NCBI GenBank assembly: GCA_002385265.1
Contig: DGDD01000031.1
Location: 1-5,612 of the forward strand
From: Chitinophagaceae bacterium UBA3961
Lineage (GTDB): Bacteria; Bacteroidota; Bacteroidia; Chitinophagales; Chitinophagaceae
Direction: 5' to 3'
Length of the DNA: 5,612 nt
Of this stretch, positions 1 to 5,612 are shown in pieces (position 1 is the first letter of the stretch; every line of letters begins with the position of its first letter). The notes beneath the pieces are model-generated. The model was not told the DNA's origin and did not search any database. It worked only from the letters and a program-made list of their open reading frames with translations. The translations under genes were made by a program, and so were the position numbers.

Positions 1-1568
1 AAGTTGTAGTCGGTATCGATATCGGTATCTTTATCGATGGCCTTACACATGGTGATCATCCAATAGATCTTCTTTCCATCAGGAGATTCGTACACATCCG
101 AATTGGCCGGAAACTGATCGGGGGTCAATCCACTACTGAACATTCCCAATCCTTTTTTACGATCCAACTCTACACCATAGTTTCCTATGAACTTACCGTC
201 TGCTCCAAATTGAAGCATGAACAATCCTTTGTAAAGTCTGGAACCTTTGTTGCCGCCAATGCGATCAAGCTTAAAGTCTTGTCCATGTACAAATACATGA
301 TGGTTAGAAAGGATTCCGATACCGGTAGTGATGAAACGTTTTCCGTCGAACTCTACTTCACGCTTTTGTCCTTCGGGTTTGATGTTTTTCTTATTGATGT
401 CGTCAATGCTTGGGGCATCAATGAATTCAAGTTTGCCTTTTGATAATTTTCCCACTTGGAAGTTAGAGTATTTCATTTCATCCAAGCGTGCGTCAATTTG
501 TTCTTGTGTAACTTGAGTAGCTTCACCGCCAATTCCTTTGAATCCGCCAAGCAACCCACCTTTTTCATCAGGGTCATCGTTCGACGTATTTTCAATAAAT
601 GGACCCTTGAAAATTTCATTGCTGTTTTTATTCTTATCGATACCGGGACCATACAAATACACTTCTCCGTCTTTTTGGAAAGCTCCAAGTAATCTCCAAC
701 CTGCAACAGGCACTGTGAAATCATATTTTTCTACTAGATCTCCGGTACTGGTAAATCGGCAAAAAGTATAGGTTTTGGGATCCCCTTCTACTTTACCAAA
801 TCCGGCACCACCAAAAGGAGCAAATACCACCACCCAATCGCGGGGCTTGTCGTCGAGGGTTTCAGGATCTTCGTCTTCTAATGGAGTAGATAGAATGGGA
901 GCTTTTGCCGTTTCAAAATTGATGTCTACTTTTTTAGTGATGTTTACATTACCGTCGGCTTGAATGATTTGATAATTGAGGTAAGATTTGATCATATCTC
1001 TGCCATCTTTCACTCCTGCTACCACATTGATATAGCCTTCCGGATCGTTTTCGTAGAAGCCACCACGGAACATATAACGGTTACCGGTACTTTCATCTTT
1101 GGGTTTTACTTTATTCCCCATGATGACTCTTTTTGCATAACCCCCGCGAAGCCAGCTCCATTTGTAGCGAATGATTTTCTCACGGAATACCATTTCGCCT
1201 TTTAAATTCGTACGAACATAGAGGCTCTTGGTTTCATAGGTCTCCCCTTTGAACTTGAACCACTTGTATTTCTTCTTTACTTTTTCAATTTCGTCTTCTT
1301 CTTTTTCTTTCTTTATTAGGTTGAGGTTTGCATCGTAGAAATAATGCTCTACAATTACTTTAGAGTTTGTTGATTTCAACACATAAATGAGATCAAATTG
1401 TTGATTGGCATCGTCAACAACAATTTGTCCGAGATAGCCTTTTCGGGCTTTTCTTGAAATTTCATGATCTTTTTCCAATACTTCCATTTGAGCGGAAACT
1501 TGATTGGAGAAAAGAGTGAGCAAGGCGAGGCATAAGACGCCTAGGAAGGGGTTAACAGGTTTGCGCAT
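1..1568 (-). CDS. Secreted protein of unknown function, 3' end beyond the left edge
   Basis: I do not recognise the family. Reading the minus strand from the ATG at 1568-1566 gives 522 codons with no stop, so the C-terminus lies outside the window. The N-terminus is a classical Sec signal peptide: basic start MRKPVN, hydrophobic core at about residues 8-20, and a likely signal peptidase I site VSA|Q after Ala26. Cys13 does not sit in a lipobox, so a soluble periplasmic or outer-surface protein is more likely than a lipoprotein. The mature part is rich in Lys, Asp, Gly and aromatic residues. Visible landmarks are a charged Glu/Lys stretch at about 86-102, an acidic linker at 230-244, a Gly-rich patch FGGAGFG at 252-258, another Gly-rich patch at 337-348, and SPDGKKIYW at 495-503. 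The last resembles the SPDG turn of PD40/WD40-type beta-propeller blades, so a beta-sheet or propeller fold is a guess. The start is supported by the signal peptide and by a TAnnTTTG box 19 nt upstream. There is no Shine-Dalgarno sequence. Confidence 0.9.
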   Translation of the reverse strand, partial: MRKPVNPFLGVLCLALLTLFSNQVSAQMEVLEKDHEISRKARKGYLGQIVVDDANQQFDLIYVLKSTNSKVIVEHYFYDANLNLIKKEKEEDEIEKVKKKYKWFKFKGETYETKSLYVRTNLKGEMVFREKIIRYKWSWLRGGYAKRVIMGNKVKPKDESTGNRYMFRGGFYENDPEGYINVVAGVKDGRDMIKSYLNYQIIQADGNVNITKKVDINFETAKAPILSTPLEDEDPETLDDKPRDWVVVFAPFGGAGFGKVEGDPKTYTFCRFTSTGDLVEKYDFTVPVAGWRLLGAFQKDGEVYLYGPGIDKNKNSNEIFKGPFIENTSNDDPDEKGGLLGGFKGIGGEATQVTQEQIDARLDEMKYSNFQVGKLSKGKLEFIDAPSIDDINKKNIKPEGQKREVEFDGKRFITTGIGILSNHHVFVHGQDFKLDRIGGNKGSRLYKGLFMLQFGADGKFIGNYGVELDRKKGLGMFSSGLTPDQFPANSDVYESPDGKKIYWMITMCKAIDKDTDIDTDYN

Positions 1569-1586
1569 AGAGCTAATAATTTGCTT

Positions 1587-1594
1587 CAAATCTA
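1587..1594 (-). promoter_or_regulatory. Probable Bacteroidota -7 promoter box for the secreted-protein gene
   Basis: The minus strand reads TAGATTTG, a perfect match to the TAnnTTTG -7 consensus of the Bacteroidota housekeeping sigma factor. The box ends 18 nt before the ATG at 1568, so transcription would start near 1580 and leave a leader of roughly 12 nt. No good TTG -33 element is seen at the expected spacing (minus strand ATTCCC around 1613-1618), so the promoter may be weak or activator-dependent. Its place directly before a signal-peptide gene and after a terminator supports the call. The assignment rests on the motif alone. Confidence 0.55.
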
Positions 1595-1615
1595 TTGGTA
1601 GAAGAGAAGTGAGGG

Positions 1616-1635
1616 AATACCCTCTGGGGGGTATT
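1616..1635. repeat. Perfect 7-bp inverted repeat upstream of the secreted-protein promoter
   Basis: AATACCC at 1616-1622 and GGGTATT at 1629-1635 are exact reverse complements separated by 6 nt. The palindrome lies about 21-41 nt upstream of the TAGATTTG box, where a -33 element or an operator would sit. It could bind a dimeric regulator. Read on the plus strand it is followed by three more T residues and could act as a weak terminator, but no plus-strand gene ends here. Its function is not established. Confidence 0.4.
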
Positions 1636-1708
1636 TTTGACCACAAAGGTGAGGAAGTTTAGGAAGGGGCGCGAATTGACTGCCTAAGAATTGGAACCGC
1701 AGCAGTAT

Positions 1709-1736
1709 AAAAAAAGCCGGTGCAAGTGCACCGGCT
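1709..1736 (-). terminator. Intrinsic (rho-independent) terminator of the nif3-like/zinc-ribbon operon
   Basis: On the minus strand, AGCCGGTGC pairs perfectly with GCACCGGCT around a 4-nt loop (ACTT), a GC-rich 9-bp stem that can be drawn as 10 bp. It is followed at once by seven U residues (1715-1709). The stem begins 26 nt after the TAA of the zinc-ribbon gene. This is a textbook intrinsic terminator, and it separates the operon from the promoter of the next minus-strand gene. On the plus strand the stem is not followed by a T-run, so it acts in one direction only. Confidence 0.92.
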
Positions 1737-1762
1737 CTATAGATAGATAGTCAGCTTTTCGG

Positions 1763-2518
1763 TTATTTTACTTCAACGCTGTCGAACAAATCGCGGTCAA
1801 CCAATACACGACCACAGTTTTCGCAAACGATGATCTTTTTGCGTTGACGGATTTCGCTTTGACGTTGAGGAGGGATAGCATTAAAGCAACCACCACAAGA
1901 ATCACGCTCAACCGGAACAACAGCCAAGCCATTGCGGTAGTTTTTGCGGATGCGGTTGAAAGAAGTCAACAAACGCTCGTCTACTTTCTTGCTTGCTTCA
2001 GCAGAAAGCTCGGCGAAGTGCTTTTCTTCTTTTTCAGTAGAAGCGATGATTTTTTCGAGTTCTCCTTTCTTTGTACCGAGAACACCTTCTTTTACAGCAA
2101 GGTTTTTCTTTGCTTTTTCAAGTACTACTACTTTGTCAGCAATTTCTTCATTCGCGTCTTTGATATGCTTTTCAGCCAGTTTCATTTCCAGCTGTTGCAT
2201 TTCCATTTCTTTATTGATGGCTTCAAACTCGCGACTGTTCTTTACATTCTCGCTTTGCTTTTCGTATTTTTTTACCAGTGCTTCAGCTTCTTTGATCAAA
2301 TTTTTCTTTTGAGCAATGAACTCTTGAATACCGTTGATTTCTTCCTCAATACGAGTTTGACGAGCATGCAAACCCTGGATCTCGTCTTCGAGATCACTCA
2401 CTTCCATTGGAAGTTCGCCTTTCAGAATTTGAATCTCATCAATTTTAGATTCGATTTTTTGGAGTGCGACTACCGAAGAGAGTTTTTCTTCTACGGAGTA
2501 TTCTTTTACTGTACTCAT
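1763..2518 (-). CDS. Coiled-coil protein with C-terminal C4 zinc ribbon (COG1579 / zf-RING_7 type)
   Basis: This 251-residue protein has two parts. Residues from about 15 to 190 are a long Glu/Lys/Leu-rich heptad region predicted to form an antiparallel coiled-coil hairpin. The C-terminus carries a four-cysteine zinc ribbon, CGGC at 208-211 and CENC at 232-235, separated by 20 residues and surrounded by basic residues (RQRKK). Length and layout match the COG1579 family, which includes Chlamydia CT398/CdsZ and Helicobacter FlgZ (HP0958). Those relatives bind sigma-54 and secretion or flagellar partners, and HP0958 also binds an mRNA. No flagellar or type III genes are in sight here, so the role in this organism is open; nucleic-acid or protein scaffolding in the cytoplasm is the safest inference. 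The ATG lies 2 nt after the stop of the nif3-like gene, without a Shine-Dalgarno sequence, which points to translational coupling. The terminator at 1709-1736 ends the transcript. Confidence 0.93.
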   Translation of the reverse strand: MSTVKEYSVEEKLSSVVALQKIESKIDEIQILKGELPMEVSDLEDEIQGLHARQTRIEEEINGIQEFIAQKKNLIKEAEALVKKYEKQSENVKNSREFEAINKEMEMQQLEMKLAEKHIKDANEEIADKVVVLEKAKKNLAVKEGVLGTKKGELEKIIASTEKEEKHFAELSAEASKKVDERLLTSFNRIRKNYRNGLAVVPVERDSCGGCFNAIPPQRQSEIRQRKKIIVCENCGRVLVDRDLFDSVEVK

Positions 2519-2520
2519 AG

Positions 2521-3618
2521 TTAGAAATAATAATAAACCGGGTTAGTGTTTTGAACCGATTTAAGGACGGCAAAGTTAGGAAATTTTTGCTGCAAAACAT
2601 CAGTTAGCCAATCTCTTGTAAACTGTTCGCTCTCAAAATGGCCAATATCGCATAAAAGCATCCGCCCGTCGGCTTCAAAAAACTCGTGATATTTTAAGTC
2701 GGCGGTTACAAAAACGTCGGCCTTCACCGCTAATGCCTTGTTAATCAAGAAACTACCAGCACCCCCACAAACGGCTACTTTCTGCACCGTACCCGGAAGC
2801 AATTGGGTATGACGAATAAGTGTCAATCCAAACTGATTCTTCAAAACTTGCAAAAAATCTGCGGAATTCACCGGTTTGGGTAGTTTTCCGACAATTCCTG
2901 ACCCAATTTTGGAATAAGCATTTTCTAATTGATAAAGGTCGTAAGCGATTTCCTCATACGGGTGAGATATCTTCAAAGCCGCCAAAACGGATCGTTCGTT
3001 GCCCACTTCGTATACCGTTTCCAATTTCACCTCCGCTTCTACATGTCGTGATCCAACGGACCCAACATAAGGTTGTGCACCTTGCCCGGCTTTAAAGGTT
3101 CCTGAACCGGCAGCGAAGAAACTACACTCGGTATAATTACCAATGGAACCCGCACCGGCTGCAAACAAAGCATCTTGAACAGCACCAACATGAGTTTGAG
3201 GTACATAGACCGATAGTTTACGTACTGAATTGGGCTTCGGATCTAAAACTGAACGTTCCACCAATCCAAGTTTATTCGCAATGGTTGCGTTAACGCCTTC
3301 AATAACATTATCTAAATTGGTGTGAATGGCATAAATCGCCAATTTGTTTTCGATTGCTTTGATCAACAATCGTTCAACATAGTTTGCACCTGTCAATCGC
3401 TTCAACCCTTTAAAAATAAGTGGGTGATGCGCCACAATTAAATTGATGTTTTTTGAAAGGGCTTCTTCCATTACAGCTTCTGTAACATCGAGTGTACAAA
3501 GTACACCGGTACAATCCCAATCGTAATTTCCGGTGAGCAATCCACTGTTATCATACGACTCCTGATACATCGGAGGCGCTTTCGCTTCTAGTTCTTGAAC
3601 AATGTCGATGATTTTCAT
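2521..3618 (-). CDS. Nif3-like dinuclear metal centre protein (YbgI/YqfO family)
   Basis: This 365-residue protein belongs to the Nif3/YbgI/YqfO family (COG0327), whose members form toroidal hexamers with two metal ions per subunit. The expected ligands are all present: AHHPLIF with His64 and His65, HTNLD with His99 and Asp103, and GHFESEQ with His327 and Glu331. Family signatures NSGLL (24-28), VCGGAGSF (283-290) and TADLKYHEF (305-313) are intact. Residues from about 128 to 235 form the extra PII/CutA1-like insert found in B. subtilis YqfO (ending in the HPYEEIAYDLYQ motif) and absent from short E. coli YbgI; total length fits the long subgroup. The biochemical role is unsettled. Databases often call it 'GTP cyclohydrolase I type 2', which should not be taken as proof of activity. 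It is the first gene of a two-gene operon. The start is fixed by MKIIDIVQELE, typical of the family, and by a promoter box 4 nt upstream. Confidence 0.96.
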   Translation of the reverse strand: MKIIDIVQELEAKAPPMYQESYDNSGLLTGNYDWDCTGVLCTLDVTEAVMEEALSKNINLIVAHHPLIFKGLKRLTGANYVERLLIKAIENKLAIYAIHTNLDNVIEGVNATIANKLGLVERSVLDPKPNSVRKLSVYVPQTHVGAVQDALFAAGAGSIGNYTECSFFAAGSGTFKAGQGAQPYVGSVGSRHVEAEVKLETVYEVGNERSVLAALKISHPYEEIAYDLYQLENAYSKIGSGIVGKLPKPVNSADFLQVLKNQFGLTLIRHTQLLPGTVQKVAVCGGAGSFLINKALAVKADVFVTADLKYHEFFEADGRMLLCDIGHFESEQFTRDWLTDVLQQKFPNFAVLKSVQNTNPVYYYF

Positions 3619-3622
3619 GGGG

Positions 3623-3630
3623 CAAAGGTA
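3623..3630 (-). promoter_or_regulatory. Probable -7 promoter box of the nif3-like/zinc-ribbon operon (near-leaderless)
   Basis: The minus strand reads TACCTTTG, a perfect TAnnTTTG match, and only CCCC lies between it and the ATG at 3618. With the usual spacing of about 5-7 nt from this box to the transcription start, the mRNA would begin at or right beside the A of the ATG, so it would have almost no leader. No clear TTG -33 element is present. The expected place, around 3650, falls inside the CTTAATT heptamer array. Based on motif and position only. Confidence 0.55.
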
Positions 3631-3643
3631 GGAAGAGGGAGAT

Positions 3644-3740
3644 AATTAAGAATTAAGAGTTAAGAATTAAGAATTAAGAATTGAACAGCCGGGGTAATTA
3701 ATAATTAATAAGTAATAATTAATAATTGAACAGCCGGGGT
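3644..3740 (-). repeat. Two-unit compound tandem repeat with heptamer tails
   Basis: On the minus strand the region contains two units. Each begins with the head ACCCCGGCTG, then TTCAATT, then a run of 7-mers. Unit 1 (3740-3696, 45 nt) has four: ATTAATT, ATTACTT, ATTAATT, ATTAATT. Unit 2 (3695-3644, 52 nt) has five: CTTAATT twice, CTTAACT, CTTAATT twice. The head plus flank gives an exact 19-nt direct repeat at 3679-3697 and 3724-3742. The array ends 13 nt upstream of the TACCTTTG box. From memory, AATTAAG-type runs recur between genes in Bacteroidota genomes, but I could not search this. Confidence 0.9.
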
Positions 3741-3787
3741 AAAAGAGGGAGGATGGAGGAGACGAGGAAAGAGGAAATACAGAGAAA
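3741..3787. other. Strand-asymmetric purine/pyrimidine tract
   Basis: The plus strand is almost entirely A and G from 3741 to 3787 (aaaagagggaggatggagga and onward), so the minus-strand transcript here would be rich in C and U. The 9-mer AAGAGGGAG at 3743-3751 recurs at 3633-3641 on the other side of the compound array. No coding potential or known site is recognised. Confidence 0.5.
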
Positions 3788-3793
3788 CTGCTA

Positions 3794-3813
3794 GCGCTGC
3801 GTTTTAGCTGCGC
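3794..3813 (-). other. Imperfect GC-rich hairpin in the CHAT/nif3-like gap
   Basis: GCGCTGC (3794-3800) can pair with GCTGCGC (3807-3813) apart from one T-T mismatch, around a 6-nt loop, GTTTTA on the plus strand. On the minus strand it lies about 125 nt after the CHAT stop and is followed by TAGCAGTTTCTC rather than a real U-run. It could therefore be a weak or rho-assisted 3' end of the CHAT transcript, or simply part of the repeat mosaic. No better terminator for the CHAT gene is visible. Confidence 0.3.
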
Positions 3814-3849
3814 CGCTGTAGGAAAAAACAATACAAAAGAGCAAGGAAA

Positions 3850-3887
3850 TTCTCTGCGACTTCTTTGCGTTCTTGGCGTTCTCTGCG
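3850..3887 (-). repeat. Four imperfect CGCAGAGAA 9-mers
   Basis: Reading the minus strand gives CGCAGAGAA (3887-3879), CGCCAAGAA (3878-3870), CGCAAAGAA (3869-3861), a 2-nt GT spacer, and CGCAGAGAA (3858-3850), preceded by CAC. The first three are directly tandem. Sequences of the type CACCGCAGAG followed by similar units are, from memory, scattered between genes in many unrelated bacteria; I could not check copy number here. The period of 9 is compatible with a reading frame, but no start or gene context supports translation. Confidence 0.75.
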
Positions 3888-3888
3888 G

Positions 3889-3938
3889 TGAAGCCTAATA
3901 CCTAACAACCTAAAGCCTAATGCCCAACACCCAATCCC
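3889..3938 (-). repeat. Degenerate GGNNTTR heptamer array abutting the CHAT stop codon
   Basis: Reading the minus strand from the last base of the CHAT stop codon gives GGGATTG, GGTGTTG, GGCATTA, GGCTTTA, GGTTGTTA (one extra base), GGTATTA and GGCTTCA. That is seven units with consensus GGNNTTR and a period of 7. The array begins at the G of the TAG stop, so the 3' end of the gene and the repeat share a boundary. Because 7 is not a multiple of 3, it is not a coding repeat. Confidence 0.7.
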
Positions 3939-5612
3939 TACTTCCACAATCCCAACAACTGAAACGGAGCCCAATAGTAAGGATCTTCGTAACCGGGTTG
4001 ATTCTTAAGATAAATTTGCGCCTCCTGCAATGCCTTCACTTTATCCATTGTTTTCAAATTCTCATAAAAACGATCCACCAACATTCGAGTTGCTTTATCA
4101 TCAACCTGCCACAGCGTAGCAATTACAGTGGGAACGCCCATTTCAATAAAGGCTGAGGCCGTGCTGATAGGCCATCCTTCTGCTACTTCACGGATCACCG
4201 CTGTTTCACAGGCTGATAGTGTTACCAATCGAAAACGATTGATGTCGGTCATCGACATGATTTGAGCAATGGTCAGTTTCCCATCGTCTTTAGCGGTGGG
4301 ATCCGGTGCTAAAACCAAGTAAGAATTATCGGCATTTGCATAGTCTAATATTCCATGAGTAGCAAGGTGGAGAATATTAAACCCATCTTTATTGCCCAAT
4401 ACATTTTTCTTGGTGGCATCTTCACGAACATAAATTACAGTTTGAGGCATCTTCGACTGCAAGCCCTTTACTTCTTCTTCCGCCTGCGGTAATGATTTAT
4501 CGGCATTTCCAACTGCTAATACTTTAAATGTGTTGATGGGCTTCGACTTTCCGCTTGTAATGGTTGAAAATTTATTCACATAAAACAACTGTTTCATCTC
4601 CCCGAAATAGGTCTTCTTACCATTATCATTAGACGCCAGTAATGCGTCGAAAGGAACAAAACACAAGAATCCACTTGGTACGATGGCGATGCGCTCTTTT
4701 GATTTCAAATCTTGCATCAAGGGCCCGATCAATACACTGTACAACTCAGCTGCCAAAGCATCTTTTTCCCCGGGTGCAGGAGGTGCAACCGTATTGGCAC
4801 CGGCACTTACCTTACCACCTCGAACATCATTAGAACTTTTTGTTGACTTCGCCTGAACTTCATAAAAGCGGCGGATTTTCGCTTGTAATTTGTTACGATC
4901 TAATGGAATATCTTTTACAAAAATGGTATCTGTACTCACAACAAACACACTGAGTTCTTGATCTGTTACCAAGTAACTTACCACGGCAACATCTTCAGGA
5001 ATATCCTCCCGTTCGGCCATGAATTGCGCCGGATCCACTTTTTTGAATGCTTGCAAATTGGGATACTTTACTTTCAAATCGGTTACATAAGCTTGGTATT
5101 GCTCTGCAGCCACTGAACGCATTTGTTCCAATTGAGCTAATTGTTCTTTGTGCTGAAGGTTGTCGGCTTTCGACCTTTCCTTAGCAATAGCTGCGTCATA
5201 ATAAGCTTGTTGTTTGCGCAATTCTTTCTCCTTTGCGGCTGCTGCGGCTGTTGCAGCATCATCGTATTTCGCTTCCTCTGCTTTTAATCGAATATTGATA
5301 TTCTCGGCGTTGGCTTTTTCCATATAAACCAATGCTTCTTGAACCTTCCCTTGTTTTTTCAAGTAGAAAATCATCTTCTGGTATAGTTCTACAATACTTT
5401 CATCACTGGCGAATATTTTGGTTGCATCTTTTCCGGTCAACTTACTCTTGATCTGTTCAATCTCCAAAATTGACTTACCCAAATAATCCAATCCTTGTTG
5501 GTTCTTGTTTTCTTCAAATGAGATATCAGCCAATGTTGAAAGTGATTTCCATGCATATTTTTTGTAGCCGATGGCATTCGAAAGTTCGATTGAGTTAGTT
5601 AATTTGGCTTTT
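3938..5612 (-). CDS. TPR-like/CHAT domain protein (caspase-like cysteine protease fold), 5' end beyond the right edge
   Basis: The frame is open from the right edge (first full codon 5611-5609) to the TAG at 3940-3938, giving 557 codons. The TTG at 5533 is not a credible start because upstream codons continue the protein. Numbered from that codon, the part before it and residues up to about 80 look like degenerate TPR helices (for example EALVYMEKA at 66-74). Residues 83-150 are an Ala/Glu/Lys/Gln-rich helical linker, probably coiled coil. From about 180 to the end is a CHAT domain. It has the conserved FLCFVPFDALL (289-299), the catalytic-His motif HLATHG (His393) and the catalytic-Cys motif LSACETA (Cys442), followed by TVIATLWQVDDKAT (469-482) and the C-terminal WAPFQLLG (521-528). 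A Ser/Gly/Ala/Pro-rich insert at 228-258 is a probable disordered loop. Known CHAT proteins include proteases fed by upstream sensors, such as the TPR-CHAT Csx29, but no substrate or partner is visible here. Whether it is exported cannot be judged without the N-terminus. Confidence 0.95.
   Translation of the reverse strand, partial: KAKLTNSIELSNAIGYKKYAWKSLSTLADISFEENKNQQGLDYLGKSILEIEQIKSKLTGKDATKIFASDESIVELYQKMIFYLKKQGKVQEALVYMEKANAENINIRLKAEEAKYDDAATAAAAAKEKELRKQQAYYDAAIAKERSKADNLQHKEQLAQLEQMRSVAAEQYQAYVTDLKVKYPNLQAFKKVDPAQFMAEREDIPEDVAVVSYLVTDQELSVFVVSTDTIFVKDIPLDRNKLQAKIRRFYEVQAKSTKSSNDVRGGKVSAGANTVAPPAPGEKDALAAELYSVLIGPLMQDLKSKERIAIVPSGFLCFVPFDALLASNDNGKKTYFGEMKQLFYVNKFSTITSGKSKPINTFKVLAVGNADKSLPQAEEEVKGLQSKMPQTVIYVREDATKKNVLGNKDGFNILHLATHGILDYANADNSYLVLAPDPTAKDDGKLTIAQIMSMTDINRFRLVTLSACETAVIREVAEGWPISTASAFIEMGVPTVIATLWQVDDKATRMLVDRFYENLKTMDKVKALQEAQIYLKNQPGYEDPYYWAPFQLLGLWK

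Noticed and set aside
210..1205. Several 60-80 codon open frames on both strands in the left part
   Set aside because: All lie inside the uninterrupted 522-codon minus-strand gene with its signal peptide and promoter, and none shows a domain or start signal.
1736..1750. Short GATA tandem (ctatagatagatag)
   Set aside because: About three units of a 4-mer in a 3' UTR next to a terminator; too short to mean anything.
1844..2524. 226-codon plus-strand open frame opposite the zinc-ribbon gene
   Set aside because: It is Phe/Leu/Ser-rich because it is the complement of a Glu/Lys-rich coiled coil, and it has no promoter or family features. It is a shadow of the real minus-strand gene.
3644..3742. 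CRISPR array
   Set aside because: Only two 19-nt copies exist, the intervening DNA is itself a heptamer repeat rather than unique spacers, and no cas gene is present.
3889..3942. Repeat extending into the CHAT coding region as a coding repeat
   Set aside because: The period of 7 would shift frame, and the last codons (QLLGLWK) match a normal CHAT C-terminus, so the array starts at the stop codon.
5531..5533. TTG at 5533 as the start of the CHAT protein
   Set aside because: The same frame continues open to the window edge with TPR-like helical sequence, so the TTG is an internal Leu codon.
3938..5612. Craspase-like or gasdermin-linked defence system
   Set aside because: No CRISPR effector, gasdermin or other defence gene is in the window. 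A CHAT domain alone is not evidence of defence.

Overview
The window most likely comes from a member of the phylum Bacteroidota (Chitinophagales/Sphingobacteriales-like). This is inferred from three things. Perfect TAnnTTTG boxes, the Bacteroidota -7 promoter element, lie just upstream of two starts. No start codon has a Shine-Dalgarno sequence. The gene content fits: a Nif3-like protein next to a C4 zinc-ribbon coiled-coil protein, a TPR/CHAT protein, and a large unrecognised secreted protein. No rRNA, tRNA, transposase or phage gene is visible. All four genes lie on the minus strand, so the window reads from right to left.

Right part (3938-5612): the C-terminal 557 codons of a protein with a TPR-like/helical N-terminal region and a complete CHAT cysteine-protease-like domain, including the His and Cys motifs. 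Its start lies beyond the right edge. Next comes a 319-nt gene-free gap (3619-3937) packed with short tandem repeats. In the direction of transcription these are GGNNTTR heptamers starting on the stop codon, four CGCAGAGAA-type 9-mers, an imperfect GC-rich hairpin, a pyrimidine-rich strand, and a two-unit compound heptamer array ending just before the next promoter.

Middle (1763-3618): a two-gene operon. A 365-residue Nif3-family dinuclear-metal protein with the YqfO-type insert is followed after 2 nt by a 251-residue coiled-coil C4 zinc-ribbon protein (COG1579 type). The operon probably starts from a promoter so close to the nif3-like ATG that the mRNA would be nearly leaderless. It ends at a strong intrinsic terminator (1709-1736).

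Left part (1-1568): a promoter, a palindrome, and then 522 uninterrupted codons of an exported protein with a clear signal peptide and no family I recognise. It runs off the left edge.

The operon is ordinary conserved bacterial biology. The points most worth a second look are the unrecognised secreted protein, the CHAT protein whose partner (if any) lies outside the window, and the repeat mosaic upstream of the nif3-like gene. I see no convincing new multi-gene system inside these 5.6 kb.
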